Shown here: piece by piece, positions 47,185 to 58,497 of the stretch
Layout: each line of letters opens with the position of its first letter
Position numbering within the stretch: the first letter of the stretch is position 1
NCBI RefSeq assembly: GCF_001542405.1
Contig: NZ_LNCD01000145.1
Location: forward strand, 1-64,000
Length of the DNA stretch: 64,000 nucleotides
Direction: 5' to 3'
Origin: Rhizobium altiplani
GTDB taxonomy: Bacteria; Pseudomonadota; Alphaproteobacteria; Rhizobiales; Rhizobiaceae
The notes under the pieces: generated by a model
What the model saw: the letters and a program-made list of their open reading frames with translations, nothing else
Database searches by the model: none
What the model was told of the DNA's origin: nothing
Translations under genes and position numbers: made by a program

Positions 47185-48474
47185 TCATTCTGCTGCTGGT
47201 TTGAACTGTGCATGTTCGGTGGATTCCCTCATCGCCGTAGTCGACGAACGTCCGCCGGTGATGGCCATCGAAACGGCATCGAAGTAACCGGTGCCGACTT
47301 CGCGCTGATGCTTGGTAGCGGTGTAGCCGTTGACCTCCGCCGCGAACTCCGCCTCCTGCAATTCGGAATAGGCAGCCATCTGCCGGTCCTTGTAGCCGCG
47401 GGCGAGTTCGTACATGCCGAAGTTCAGCTGGTGGAAGCCGGCAAGCGTGATGAACTGGAACTTGTAGCCCATTGCGCCGAGTTCGCGCTGGAACTTGGCG
47501 ATCGTCGCGTCATCCAGGTTTTTCTTCCAGTTGAACGACGGCGAGCAGTTGTAGGCGAGCAGCTTGCCGGGATGCACCTTGTGGACCCCCTCGGCAAAAC
47601 GGCGTGCCTGCTCGAGATCCGGCTTCGACGTCTCGCACCAGATGAGATCGCAGTGCGGTGCATAGGCGACGGCACGGGCGATGCACGGCTCGAGCCCGTT
47701 GCGAACCTGATAGAAGCCTTCGACCGTGCGGCCGGCATCGTAGTCGACAAAGGGCTGGTCGCGTTCGTCGATATCTGAGGTCAGTAGCTTGGCGGCTTCC
47801 GCATCCGTGCGGGCAATGACGAGCGTCGGAACACCCATGACGTCGGCGGCGAGGCGAGCCGCATCGAGGTTGCGGATGTGTGCTGCGGTCGGGATCAGGA
47901 CCTTGCCGCCGAGATGGCCGCACTTCTTCTCCGACGCCAGCTGGTCCTCGAAATGGACGCCGGCTGCACCGGCCTCGATATAGGCCTTCATGATCTCGAA
48001 GGCGTTCAGCGGGCCACCGAAGCCTGCTTCCGCGTCAGCAACAATCGGCGCAAACCAGGTCTCGACGGAGAGGCCGTTCTGCTCTGATGTTTCGATCTGA
48101 TCGGCGCGCTGCAGGGTCCGGTTGATCCGCTTGGCCAGTTCCGGACCGGCGTTTGCCGGATAGAGGGATTGATCCGGATACATGGCCGAGGCGGTGTTGC
48201 TATCCGCGGCGACCTGCCAGCCGGACAGGTAGATTGCCTTCAATCCGGCGCGAACCATCTGCATCGCCTGATTGCCCGACAGGGCTCCGAGAGCATTGAC
48301 GAAATCATCCTGATGCAGAAGCTGCCACAACCGCTTGGCGCCCATTTCCGCGAGGGAATAGCGCAGTTCGACGGAGCCGCGCAGCCGCTTGACGTCATTG
48401 ATCGAGTAGGGACGCTCAACCCCATTGAATCGCCCAGCTGGAAGGTCCCGGTGCAGCTTGTCAAATTCTGTCAT
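47185..48474 (-). CDS. aceA: Isocitrate lyase
   Basis: 429 residues. Active-site motif [21 protein letters not shown] with the catalytic Cys, and upstream [39 protein letters not shown] and [12 protein letters not shown]. It cleaves isocitrate to glyoxylate and succinate in the glyoxylate shunt, used for growth on acetate, acetoacetate and fatty acids. The divergent ScfR-type regulator and the repeats between them suggest its regulation. The malate synthase gene is not in this window. Confidence 0.96.
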   Translation of the reverse strand: MTEFDKLHRDLPAGRFNGVERPYSINDVKRLRGSVELRYSLAEMGAKRLWQLLHQDDFVNALGALSGNQAMQMVRAGLKAIYLSGWQVAADSNTASAMYPDQSLYPANAGPELAKRINRTLQRADQIETSEQNGLSVETWFAPIVADAEAGFGGPLNAFEIMKAYIEAGAAGVHFEDQLASEKKCGHLGGKVLIPTAAHIRNLDAARLAADVMGVPTLVIARTDAEAAKLLTSDIDERDQPFVDYDAGRTVEGFYQVRNGLEPCIARAVAYAPHCDLIWCETSKPDLEQARRFAEGVHKVHPGKLLAYNCSPSFNWKKNLDDATIAKFQRELGAMGYKFQFITLAGFHQLNFGMYELARGYKDRQMAAYSELQEAEFAAEVNGYTATKHQREVGTGYFDAVSMAITGGRSSTTAMRESTEHAQFKPAAE

Positions 48475-48611
48475 CTTATGCTCCTTGCAGATTGTGTGGT
48501 CAGTTTGGATGATTGACAGAATTTACAAATCCCGGAAAAACACCAGAGTTTTCTATGGAGTAACCATCGGAAACGAGTTAGGATGCAAAGCCTTGACAGG
48601 CTGGCTCTGTC

Positions 48612-48654
48612 AATTTGTAAAGTATTGTAAAGTTATCTGCGCGGACTTTTGTAA
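48612..48654. promoter_or_regulatory. Three TTGTAAAG repeats between aceA and the ScfR-type regulator
   Basis: TTGTAAAG at 48613-48620, 48623-48630 and 48647-48654 (same orientation; the first two are 10 bases apart, the third 24 bases on). An inverted copy, TTTACAAA, lies at 48522-48529, on the aceA side. Probable binding sites for the regulator that starts at 48666, by analogy with RamB-type proteins, which act at aceA promoters. Confidence 0.6.
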
Positions 48655-48665
48655 AGGATTGTCAC

Positions 48666-50078
48666 ATGGCGGAGCGCAAGATTTTTGCGGGGCCAAAGGT
48701 CCGGCGCATTCGCAACGGCCTCGGTTTGACTCAGTCAGCGATGGCCGAGGAGCTTGGCATCTCTCCATCCTATCTCAACCTTATCGAGCGCAACCAGCGG
48801 CCACTGACGGTGCAACTGCTCCTGAAGCTGTCGTCGGTCTACAAAGTCGATCTGGAGGAGCTGAGGGACGAGAGCGGCGGCAGCCTCAACCAGCTGCGCG
48901 AGATTTTTGCGGATCCGCTCCTGGCCGGCGAGCTTCCCGGCGACCAGGAACTCGTGGAGGTCGCGGAGGCCGCGCCCAACGCGGCAAGCGGCATCATCAA
49001 GCTGTACCGGGCCTATAGCGAACAGGCGAACCGCCTGTCGGACCTGACGTCGTTGACGGCCGGCGCGGGGCAGGTACCGCTCGCCGGTGCGCGGCTGCCG
49101 GCCGACGAGGTCCGCGATATCATGGAGCGGCGCTCCGCCTATTTCTCTCAACTGGAGGCTGCGGCGGAGACCTTCCTGGCCCGCTTTGCCGAGACGCGCG
49201 ATCTGCCGGCCGCGTTCAGGGAGTGGCTGCGGGCGGAACGCGGGATCAGCGTGCGTGTCCTTCCCGTTCACGTCATGCCCGATCTGCGGCGCCGCTTCGA
49301 CCGGCACTCGATGCGGCTCTTCGTTTCCGAGCGCCTGTCGCCGGCCGATCAGGCGCATGAGATCGCCATCGAGGTGGCAACGCTCGCCTTGCGTGATGCG
49401 ATCCTGGCGGAACTCGATGGTCTGGCGCTGTCGACGCCGGAGGCGAAGCGGATAGCGCGCTTCGAACTCTGTCGTTACGGCGCCTTGGCGCTTGCCATGC
49501 CCTATGGGCCATTTCTCTCCGCGGCCCAAGGCAGCCGATACGATGTAGATATCCTCCGTTCCCGCTTCGGAGTTTCCTATGCGCAGGCCGCAGCCCGGCT
49601 GGTCATGCTGCAGCGACCGGGCGCTTCCGCGATTCCCTTCTTTATGATTGAGATCGACGCCGCCGGTCACCGACTGCGGCGGGCTGGGGCGCAGGGTTTC
49701 CCGCATTCGCGTTTCGGCGGCGGCTGTCCCAAGCTGAACATTCATGCCGCCTTCCTGCAGCCGGGCCAGATCCTTGCCGAAACGGTCGAAATGCCGGATG
49801 GCGCCCGCTATCTCACGGTCTCCCGGACGCTTGAAGGGCCGAACGCCGCGTTCGGCGAGCGCATCAGGCGCACCGCATTGCAGATCGGCTGCGACGCTGC
49901 CGCCGGCGAAGCGTCGGTCTACGGCCAGGTGGCAACGTCTCAGCAGCCAGTTGCGATAGGACCTGCTTGCCGCCTTTGCGAACGGCGCGGATGCCTCTCA
50001 CGCGCCGAGCCGCCGGTCACACGGCCATTGGGCCTCGACGAGATGGTTGCGGGCCTCAGCAGCTTTGATTTTCAATGA
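48666..50078 (+). CDS. ScfR/RamB-type transcriptional regulator
   Basis: 470 residues. N-terminal XRE helix-turn-helix (GPKVRRIRNGLGLTQSAMAEELGISPSYLNLIERNQRPLTVQLLLKLSSVYKVDL). The middle contains an IrrE-like helical domain (SPADQAHEIAIEVATLAL). The C-terminal part ends CRLCERRGCLSRAEPPV, the Cys cluster of the short-chain fatty acyl-CoA regulator group. Members (RamB, PrpC-locus regulators) sense acyl-CoA status and control glyoxylate or propionate genes. It is divergent from aceA with 191 bases between starts, and is probably its direct regulator. Confidence 0.88.
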   Translation: MAERKIFAGPKVRRIRNGLGLTQSAMAEELGISPSYLNLIERNQRPLTVQLLLKLSSVYKVDLEELRDESGGSLNQLREIFADPLLAGELPGDQELVEVAEAAPNAASGIIKLYRAYSEQANRLSDLTSLTAGAGQVPLAGARLPADEVRDIMERRSAYFSQLEAAAETFLARFAETRDLPAAFREWLRAERGISVRVLPVHVMPDLRRRFDRHSMRLFVSERLSPADQAHEIAIEVATLALRDAILAELDGLALSTPEAKRIARFELCRYGALALAMPYGPFLSAAQGSRYDVDILRSRFGVSYAQAAARLVMLQRPGASAIPFFMIEIDAAGHRLRRAGAQGFPHSRFGGGCPKLNIHAAFLQPGQILAETVEMPDGARYLTVSRTLEGPNAAFGERIRRTALQIGCDAAAGEASVYGQVATSQQPVAIGPACRLCERRGCLSRAEPPVTRPLGLDEMVAGLSSFDFQ

Positions 50079-50204
50079 TTGTGAAATGATTGAGAGTGCA
50101 GGTTTTTGCGCTTGTGGGCTCTCAAAAACATTTCTAGTCTGCTTGCAAAACCAGAGGGTCGGCGTCTACAGGCGCCACAAAGCAAGAAGAAGACAGGAGA
50201 TATC

Positions 50205-51305
50205 ATGAGGTCAACATTCGCAAGACTTGCAGCGAGCGCCGTTGTGCTTGCATTCGCCGCTGCGCCGTCCTTTGCGCAGGAGCGGGTGGTCAACGTCTAC
50301 AACTGGTCGGACTATATCGACAGCTCCATCCTTGAAGACTTCACCAAGGAAACCGGCATCAAGGTCGTCTACGATACCTTCGATTCCAACGAGACGGTTG
50401 AAACCAAGCTGCTCGCCGGCGGTACCGGCTATGACGTTGTCGTCCCGAGCGGCGACTTCCTGCAGCGCCAGATCCAGGCCGGCGTCTTCCAGAAGCTCGA
50501 CAAATCCAAGCTGCCGAACCTTTCGAACATGTGGGATATGATCCAGCAGCGCACCGCCATGTACGACCCCGGTAACGAATACGCGGTGGACTACATGTGG
50601 GGCACCAACGGGATCGGATACAACAAGAAAAAGCTCGCCGAAATCCTCGGGCCGGACGCAAAGGCGCCGGGCCTCGAAGTCATCTTCGATCCGAAGGTTG
50701 CGGAAAAATTCAAGGACTGCGGCATCTATGTCCTCGATGCGCCTAAGGACGTCCTGCCGTCTGCCTTGACCTACATCGGACTTGACCCCAATTCGAGCAA
50801 GCCGGCCGATCTGCAGAAGGCCGGCGAAATGCTGGAAAAGGTACGGCCCTTCGTTCGCAAGTTCCACTCCTCGGAATACATCAACGCCTTGGCGAACGGC
50901 GACATCTGCATCGCATTCGGTTATTCCGGCGACATCTTCCAGGCTGCCAACCGTGCGACCGAAGCCAAGAACGACGTGGAGGTCGGTTACTCCATTCCGT
51001 CACAGGGCGCGCAGATGTGGTTCGACATGATGGCGATCCCGGCGGATGCCAAGCATGTTGCCGAGGCGCACGAATTCCTCAACTACATGATGAAGCCTGA
51101 AGTCATCGCCAAGGCCAGCAACTACGTATTCTACGCCAACGGCAACAAGGCGTCGCAGCAGTTCATCGACAAGGAAATCCTCGAAGACCCGTCGGTCTAT
51201 CCGAGCGAGGACGTGATGAAGAAGCTCTATAGCGTCACCCCATGGGATCCGAAAACGCAGCGCACGGCGACCCGGATCTGGACGAAAGTCGTCACCGGCC
51301 AGTAA
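50205..51305 (+). CDS. potF: Polyamine ABC transporter, periplasmic binding protein (PotF-like)
   Basis: 366 residues from the ATG at 50205 (CAGGAGA 5 bases upstream); a frame from 50106 adds a leader without signal-peptide character. Signal peptide MRSTFARLAASAVVLAFAAAPSFAQ. The PotD/PotF signature VVNVYNWSDYIDSSILEDFTKETGIKVVYDTFDSNETVETKLLAGGTGYDVVVPSGDFLQRQ is present. Binds putrescine-type compounds; specificity is inferred. A terminator lies between it and potG, which raises its relative yield. Confidence 0.92.
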   Translation: MRSTFARLAASAVVLAFAAAPSFAQERVVNVYNWSDYIDSSILEDFTKETGIKVVYDTFDSNETVETKLLAGGTGYDVVVPSGDFLQRQIQAGVFQKLDKSKLPNLSNMWDMIQQRTAMYDPGNEYAVDYMWGTNGIGYNKKKLAEILGPDAKAPGLEVIFDPKVAEKFKDCGIYVLDAPKDVLPSALTYIGLDPNSSKPADLQKAGEMLEKVRPFVRKFHSSEYINALANGDICIAFGYSGDIFQAANRATEAKNDVEVGYSIPSQGAQMWFDMMAIPADAKHVAEAHEFLNYMMKPEVIAKASNYVFYANGNKASQQFIDKEILEDPSVYPSEDVMKKLYSVTPWDPKTQRTATRIWTKVVTGQ

Positions 51306-51313
51306 AGAATATC

Positions 51314-51345
51314 AGGCCCGGACGGCAACGCCCGGGCCTTTCCTT
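51314..51345 (+). terminator. Hairpin terminator between potF and potG
   Basis: AGGCCCGG (51314-51321) pairs with CCGGGCCT (51332-51339), followed by TTCCTTATC. Lies 8 bases after the potF stop; probably partial, since the downstream genes need read-through or their own promoter. Confidence 0.65.
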
Positions 51346-51398
51346 ATCATGCCGATTCTGGGGACGTCGGTTCTCAAAATGACTTTTCGGGGCACATA

Positions 51399-52541
51399 AT
51401 GAAGTCACTTGGCAATATTCGCCGTTCCTTTGCGCCGTGGGCAGACCCGGCATCGAAGCCGTTCATATCGTTCAATAACGTCACGAAGCGGTTCGGTGAC
51501 TTCACCGCCGTCGATGACCTGTCTCTGAATATTTATCATCGTGAGTTCTTTGCCCTGCTCGGGGCTTCCGGATGTGGGAAATCCACGCTGCTGCGCATGC
51601 TTGCAGGCTTCGAGCAGCCGACCTCGGGCGAAATCGTCCTCGACGGCACCGACATGGCTGGAACGCCACCGTACAAGCGACCGGTCAACATGATGTTCCA
51701 GTCCTATGCGCTGTTTCCGCATATGACGGTGGAGAAGAATATCGCCTTCGGCCTGCGCCAGGATGGCATGCCCAAAGAGGAGATCACCGAGCGCGTTCTG
51801 CAGATGCTGAAGATGGTGAAGCTCGAGAAGTTTGCCACGCGCAAGCCGAACCAGCTGTCCGGTGGCCAGCGCCAGCGTGTGGCCCTGGCGCGTTCCCTTG
51901 CCAAGCGACCGAAGGTGCTGTTGCTCGACGAACCGCTTGGCGCGCTCGACAAAAAGCTGCGCGAGGAAACACAGTTCGAGCTCATGGACCTGCAGCAAAA
52001 CCTCGGTCTGACCTTTGTCGTGGTCACCCACGACCAGGAGGAGGCGATGACCATGGCGGACCGCATTGCGGTCATGAGCCACGGAAAGGTCATCCAGGTC
52101 GCGACACCGGCGGAGATCTACGAGGCGCCGAATTCCCGCTTCGTCGCCGACTTCATCGGCGACGTGAACATCTTTGATGGCAAGGTCGCGAGCACGAACG
52201 ACAGCACCGTCGAGATCGCCGTCGACGAAAATTTCTCGATCAGTGTCGTCACTCCCGAAAAGCCGGCAATGGGCGCGCCAGTCGGCTTTGCCATCCGTCC
52301 GGAAAAGCTGAAGGTCTCGCGCAAGCCGCCAGCCAATCCAAGGGTAAACGCGGCGTCCGGGGAGCTGTGGGACATCGCCTATCTCGGCGACATGACGGTC
52401 TTCCACGTGAAGCTGAAGAGCGGCAAGGTGGTCAAGGCCTCGCTCCTCAATGCGCAGCGCGCTGTCGACGACCCGTTCACCTACGACCAGGAAGTCTGGA
52501 TTACCTTCGCCGAGGATGCCGGCGTCCTCCTCAAGGATTGA
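51399..52541 (+). CDS. potG: Polyamine ABC transporter, ATP-binding protein (PotG-like)
   Basis: 380 residues. Walker A GASGCGKSTLLRMLAGFEQP, signature LSGGQRQRVALARSLAKRP, Walker B VLLLDEPLGALD and H-loop VVTHDQEEAMTMADR. A C-terminal TOBE domain covers about residues 290-370. Energises the PotH-PotI channel. Three bases separate its stop from the potH start. Confidence 0.94.
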   Translation: MKSLGNIRRSFAPWADPASKPFISFNNVTKRFGDFTAVDDLSLNIYHREFFALLGASGCGKSTLLRMLAGFEQPTSGEIVLDGTDMAGTPPYKRPVNMMFQSYALFPHMTVEKNIAFGLRQDGMPKEEITERVLQMLKMVKLEKFATRKPNQLSGGQRQRVALARSLAKRPKVLLLDEPLGALDKKLREETQFELMDLQQNLGLTFVVVTHDQEEAMTMADRIAVMSHGKVIQVATPAEIYEAPNSRFVADFIGDVNIFDGKVASTNDSTVEIAVDENFSISVVTPEKPAMGAPVGFAIRPEKLKVSRKPPANPRVNAASGELWDIAYLGDMTVFHVKLKSGKVVKASLLNAQRAVDDPFTYDQEVWITFAEDAGVLLKD

Positions 52542-52544
52542 ACC

Positions 52545-53456
52545 ATGGGCAAGCTCGGTTCCGCATTCTACAATCGCCTGGTCATCATCATTCCCTATGT
52601 CTGGCTGCTGCTGTTCTTCATGGCGCCGTTCTTCATCGTCTTCCGCATATCGCTCTCGACGACGGCAATCGCCATGCCTCCCTACGAGCCGGTCTTTGCT
52701 CTGGCTGACGGCTGGGCCGAGTTCTGGGCGAAGATGCGCACCTTTTCCTTCGAGAATTACAGCTATCTGCTCGACGACCCGCTCTATTTGAACGCCTACA
52801 TATCGAGCGTCGTGATCGCTGGCGTATCGACGTTCCTTACGCTGCTGATTGCTTATCCGATCGCCTACGGCATGGCCCAGGCTCCACGCAGCATCCGTCC
52901 GACGCTACTGATGCTCGTCATCCTGCCGTTCTGGACGAGCTTCCTGATCCGCGTCTACGCCTGGATCGCAATCCTCAAGCCGGAGGGATTGTTCAACCAG
53001 CTGCTATTGTCGGTGCACGCCATCGATACGCCGTTGATCATTCTGAACACGAATGTCGCGGTCTACATCGGCATTGTCTATTCCTATCTGCCGTTCATGG
53101 TCCTGCCCCTCTATTCCTCGCTGGAAAAGATGGACGGCACCTTGATCGAGGCAGCGCAGGATCTCGGCTGCACGCCGATTACCGCATTCTGGCGGGTAAC
53201 CTTCCCGCTGTCGCTGCCAGGTGTGGTTGCCGGATGCATGCTGGTGTTCATCCCCGCGGTTGGCGAGTTCGTTATCCCCGACCTGCTTGGCGGATCGGAG
53301 ACGCTGATGATCGGCAAGACGCTGTGGAACGAGTTTAACTCCAACCGCGATTGGCCGGTGTCCTCAGCGGTGGCGACGATCCTGCTCTTGATCCTGGTGA
53401 TCCCGATCGTGTTCTTCCAGAACGCGCAGGCCAAGGCCGACGAGCAGGGGAGATAG
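52545..53456 (+). CDS. potH: Polyamine ABC transporter, permease (PotH-like)
   Basis: 303 residues with about six membrane helices. It starts LGSAFYNRLVIIIPYVWLLLFFMAPFFIVFRISLS and has the EAA loop GTLIEAAQDLGCTPITAFWRVTFPLSLPG. Forms the channel with PotI. It ends 2 bases before the potI start. Confidence 0.93.
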   Translation: MGKLGSAFYNRLVIIIPYVWLLLFFMAPFFIVFRISLSTTAIAMPPYEPVFALADGWAEFWAKMRTFSFENYSYLLDDPLYLNAYISSVVIAGVSTFLTLLIAYPIAYGMAQAPRSIRPTLLMLVILPFWTSFLIRVYAWIAILKPEGLFNQLLLSVHAIDTPLIILNTNVAVYIGIVYSYLPFMVLPLYSSLEKMDGTLIEAAQDLGCTPITAFWRVTFPLSLPGVVAGCMLVFIPAVGEFVIPDLLGGSETLMIGKTLWNEFNSNRDWPVSSAVATILLLILVIPIVFFQNAQAKADEQGR

Positions 53457-53458
53457 AC

Positions 53459-54277
53459 ATGCTGAGATGGACCCGTTTCAACATCGCCTCCGTCGCGCTC
53501 GGCTTTGCGTTTCTCTATCTGCCGATCGTCCTGCTGGTGGTGTTTTCCTTCAACGAGTCGAAGCTGGTGACTGTCTGGGGCGGCTTCTCGACCAAATGGT
53601 ACGTCTCGCTCCTGCACAATCAGGCTCTGCTCGATGCCGCCTGGGTGACGATCCGCGTCGGCCTCCTTTCGGCCACGGCGGCAACGGTCCTTGGAACGCT
53701 CGCCGCGATCGCCTTGGTGCGCTACACGCGCTTTCGCGGCCGCATGCTGTTTTCCGGCATGGTCTATGCACCGCTTGTCATGCCCGAGGTGATAACCGGC
53801 CTGTCGCTTCTACTGCTGTTCGTGGCGATCGGTTTCGACCGCGGCTTCTGGACGATCACGCTGGCGCACACCACGCTCACCATGTGCTTCGTCGCCGTCG
53901 TTGTGCAGTCGCGACTGTTGACGTTCGACAGGTCGATTGAGGAAGCGGCGCAGGATCTTGGCGCACCACCGGTGCGGACCTTCTTCGAAGTGACGCTGCC
54001 GATCATCGCGCCTGCCGTGCTTTCCGGCTGGATCCTCGCCTTCACGCTGTCGCTGGATGACCTCGTCATCGCGAGCTTCACCTCCGGCCCTGGGGCGACG
54101 ACGCTGCCGATGAAGATCTACAGCCAGGTCCGTCTCGGGGTAACGCCTGAAATCAACGCGGTCTGCACCATTCTCATTGCAGTCGTGGCGATTGGCGTCA
54201 TCTGCGCCTCCACCATCACGAAACGCCGTGAACTGCAGCGCGAGCGTGACGAACGTGCGGCTGCAAACGCGCCGTGA
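53459..54277 (+). CDS. potI: Polyamine ABC transporter, permease (PotI-like)
   Basis: 272 residues from the ATG at 53459; a longer in-frame start at 53351 lies inside potH. MLRWTRFNIASVALGFAFLYLPIVLLVVFSFNESKLV opens helix 1, and the EAA loop is RSIEEAAQDLGAPPVRTFFEVTLPIIAP. Last gene of potFGHI. Its stop at 54277 directly abuts the stop of the convergent AsmA-like gene at 54278, with no terminator between. Confidence 0.93.
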   Translation: MLRWTRFNIASVALGFAFLYLPIVLLVVFSFNESKLVTVWGGFSTKWYVSLLHNQALLDAAWVTIRVGLLSATAATVLGTLAAIALVRYTRFRGRMLFSGMVYAPLVMPEVITGLSLLLLFVAIGFDRGFWTITLAHTTLTMCFVAVVVQSRLLTFDRSIEEAAQDLGAPPVRTFFEVTLPIIAPAVLSGWILAFTLSLDDLVIASFTSGPGATTLPMKIYSQVRLGVTPEINAVCTILIAVVAIGVICASTITKRRELQRERDERAAANAP

Positions 54278-56158
54278 TTATTTGGTCGATCCCTGCTGCG
54301 TGACGGGAGCCGGGGAGATCACCGGCTCCGGCCACGCGCCGCCAACGAAGAACGGCAGAGGCGGGAAACTCGTAGATGCTGTCGGGTCAGTTGCTTCGAT
54401 CGTCCCCGACAGTGCCAATCCATTCGAGTGGTATGGGATGACGCCGGAAAGGATCAGCGTCTGCTGGGGACCTTCGATACGGCCGCCATGGATGGTCGCC
54501 ACGCCATCGGCGAGATCGGCGGCGATGTCGAAATTGTCAAAGGCAAAGGCACGGTGGGATACCGCGTTCAGCGTGAAGAAGTCCGCGCGCGTGGCTTCTT
54601 CGCGTACGGCCTCCGCATCGAAGCCCGGAAGCGAGCCCGAGCGCGCGCGGAAAGCGATCCTGCCCGTCACGTCGCCGGCTTCGACCTTCCAGAGCGGCTT
54701 TGTCGTTTTGATCGACATGTCGAGAGAGCCGGTGGCAAGGGGGAGTGGTCCCTTCAGCTGAAGCCGCTCGATCAGCCCGGCGAAGTCGGCGCCGCGGATC
54801 GACAGTTGCAGTTTGCCGCCGCCGTCGAAATCACCGCGCATCGCCTCGAGATGAGCGGACAGGGAGCCGCCTTCAAACTCGCTGTCACCGATGTCGAACT
54901 TTGCCTCGTTGCTGGAAACGATGATGCCCGCTCCGACATCGGAGAGGATGAAAGGTTCGATGAGGGCCTGTTTCGCGGAAAGCCGAAGATCAAGATCGAG
55001 TTTCTGCAGCGCACCGCCATCAGGCCGTCCGCCAGCCTCGCCGGCGGCCAGACGAAGCACGAATGCATCGAAGAGCGACCTGAAATTCATCTGGTCGAAG
55101 GCCAGCGTGCCGCCAAGTTTGGCGCGTTTGCCTGGCGGAAAGGCCACGTCCATCACGCCCTTCGCATTCGACCCATTCATGCTCATATTGACATTGTCGA
55201 AGCGGAAACCGTTCGCAACCGAAGCGACATCGGTCTCGATCGAGAAGGTCTTGAGGGTCGCGATACCCGGCAGCGAGCGGTCGGCCCATGTCAACAGTGC
55301 CGGCAGATCGGGGATGTTCAGCGCCATGTTGCCGGAGAGGTCAAAGAGATGCGAGATGTTCGCGAGTCCCTGGAACCGTGCCGTGAGCAGGCTCGAAGTC
55401 AGCGATCCGCTCATTTCGGCCTTGTTGCCGCCGAAAATGAGAAGCGGGCTGGGGGACGAGAAATCGAGTTTGAGATCCTGCCCACTCATCCGTGCGATCA
55501 GCACGGCGGTAATCGGACTCGACAGTTTGCGCCAGCTGACGTCGGCGGTCACACCCTCGAAGCGATAAGTCCTACCGCTTGCGACATCGGCGACGTTGAC
55601 GGTGCCATCCTCAACTGTGATGGCACCGACGGCGGCATCCAGTTTCCGATCTAGAACCTCTCTTCCACCTTCCTCACGCGCGCCTGAGATCGCTCGCGCC
55701 AGAAGCCCCTCATTGGTCCAGTCGATCACGCCGCTGCTTTCACGGGTGAGTTGCAGGTTTGGGCGGAAAAGGTGGAACTCGTGGAAGCTCGCGCGCCCTC
55801 GGATCGCATCGATCAGGCTGAACTCGGCGGAGAGGCTTTCGATCGTTCCGAGCAGCCTATTGCCGTCGCCTTTCTGGTGAACCGAGATCTTGCTGAGGGT
55901 GATGCGAGGCGTCGGCCAGAATTCGATGACCGGCTTGCCCGCGACCTCGGCACGATAGCCGGCCCATTTGGACAGGGCATCCTCGATGCCGGAGCGAACG
56001 AGGCCGGTTGAAATCAGGTAGGGGGCGGCGACACGAAGCGCCACGAAGATCGACAGGACGACAAGCAGGGTGACTGTGGCAAGCCGGGCGAAGCCAGGCA
56101 GCCAGCGTGACACGGGTCTGATTTTCTTCCGCCATCGCGGTTGTCTTGACGTACCCAT
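54278..56158 (-). CDS. AsmA-family membrane-anchored protein
   Basis: 626 residues. One N-terminal membrane helix (about 22-48, LPGFARLATVTLLVVLSIFVALRVAAPYLI) and a large beta-rich periplasmic part. AsmA N-terminal hallmarks are GKPVIEFWPTPRITLSKISVHQ and LIDAIRGRASFHEFHLFRPNLQLTRESSGVIDW; the C-terminal half has the repeated LDLRLSAKQALIEPFILSDVGAGIIVSSNEAKFDI and LQLSIRGADFAGLIERL pattern. AsmA-type proteins are linked to outer membrane lipid transport and assembly. Divergently arranged with acsA2 (163 bases between). Confidence 0.85.
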   Translation of the reverse strand: MGTSRQPRWRKKIRPVSRWLPGFARLATVTLLVVLSIFVALRVAAPYLISTGLVRSGIEDALSKWAGYRAEVAGKPVIEFWPTPRITLSKISVHQKGDGNRLLGTIESLSAEFSLIDAIRGRASFHEFHLFRPNLQLTRESSGVIDWTNEGLLARAISGAREEGGREVLDRKLDAAVGAITVEDGTVNVADVASGRTYRFEGVTADVSWRKLSSPITAVLIARMSGQDLKLDFSSPSPLLIFGGNKAEMSGSLTSSLLTARFQGLANISHLFDLSGNMALNIPDLPALLTWADRSLPGIATLKTFSIETDVASVANGFRFDNVNMSMNGSNAKGVMDVAFPPGKRAKLGGTLAFDQMNFRSLFDAFVLRLAAGEAGGRPDGGALQKLDLDLRLSAKQALIEPFILSDVGAGIIVSSNEAKFDIGDSEFEGGSLSAHLEAMRGDFDGGGKLQLSIRGADFAGLIERLQLKGPLPLATGSLDMSIKTTKPLWKVEAGDVTGRIAFRARSGSLPGFDAEAVREEATRADFFTLNAVSHRAFAFDNFDIAADLADGVATIHGGRIEGPQQTLILSGVIPYHSNGLALSGTIEATDPTASTSFPPLPFFVGGAWPEPVISPAPVTQQGSTK

Positions 56159-56321
56159 GAATTCCGCCGGTATTTTCGGCCGTCGCCGCCGTTAATGCTC
56201 TGAAATGCCCGATATATCAAATGCAAGCTGCATGCAAACGCGAGCCTCTGACTTTGCTCGTCACTCCCTTTATAAGCTGATATTGCATGGTATACAGGCG
56301 AACAAATAGGAGAAGTCTCGA

Positions 56322-58274
<1,953 letters not shown>

Positions 58275-58340
58275 GCGACGGGTGCAACCGGCCACTACAA
58301 GCTTTCACCGTTAACAGATTGAAGGCGGCGGCAACTTTTC

Positions 58341-58494
58341 GTTAAGAAACGTTGGTCATGAATGAATTTAACTTGGGGCTGCAGATGAACGAGGCAGCCG
58401 GAGCCTTGGGCTCCTGAAACATGATGTTGCTTAACTAAGCCCTTGTTGAACAGCACACCCCAACTCTCAGGCAGCCCCTCCGGCTGCCTTTTTT
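58341..58494 (+). ncRNA. Candidate trans-acting small RNA (GspR/SmelC775-like by position)
   Basis: The 223-base gap between acsA2 and cbrA contains an open stretch with two strong hairpins and no reading frame. Hairpin 1 is GGAGCC-TTG-GGCTCC (58400-58414). The 3' hairpin is AGGCAGCC (58469-58476) with GGCTGCCT (58482-58489), its loop CCTCC-containing, followed by TTTTT. CCUCC loops are an anti-Shine-Dalgarno hallmark of rhizobial regulatory sRNAs. From memory, S. meliloti encodes the conserved cell-cycle sRNA GspR (SmelC775) in this neighbourhood. The 5' end given is a guess; strand follows the T run. Confidence 0.5.
58469..58494 (+). terminator. Rho-independent terminator with CCTCC loop
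   Basis: AGGCAGCC (58469-58476), loop CCTCC (58477-58481), GGCTGCCT (58482-58489), then TTTTT (58490-58494). On the minus strand no T run is present, so it ends + strand transcripts: the candidate sRNA and possibly acsA2 read-through. Confidence 0.82.
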
Positions 58495-58497
58495 GGT

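Noticed and set aside
56222-56302. TGCAA repeats and GGTATAC near the acsA2 start as a GntR-type operator
   Set aside because: Symmetry is incomplete and matches no single family motif; too weak to list.
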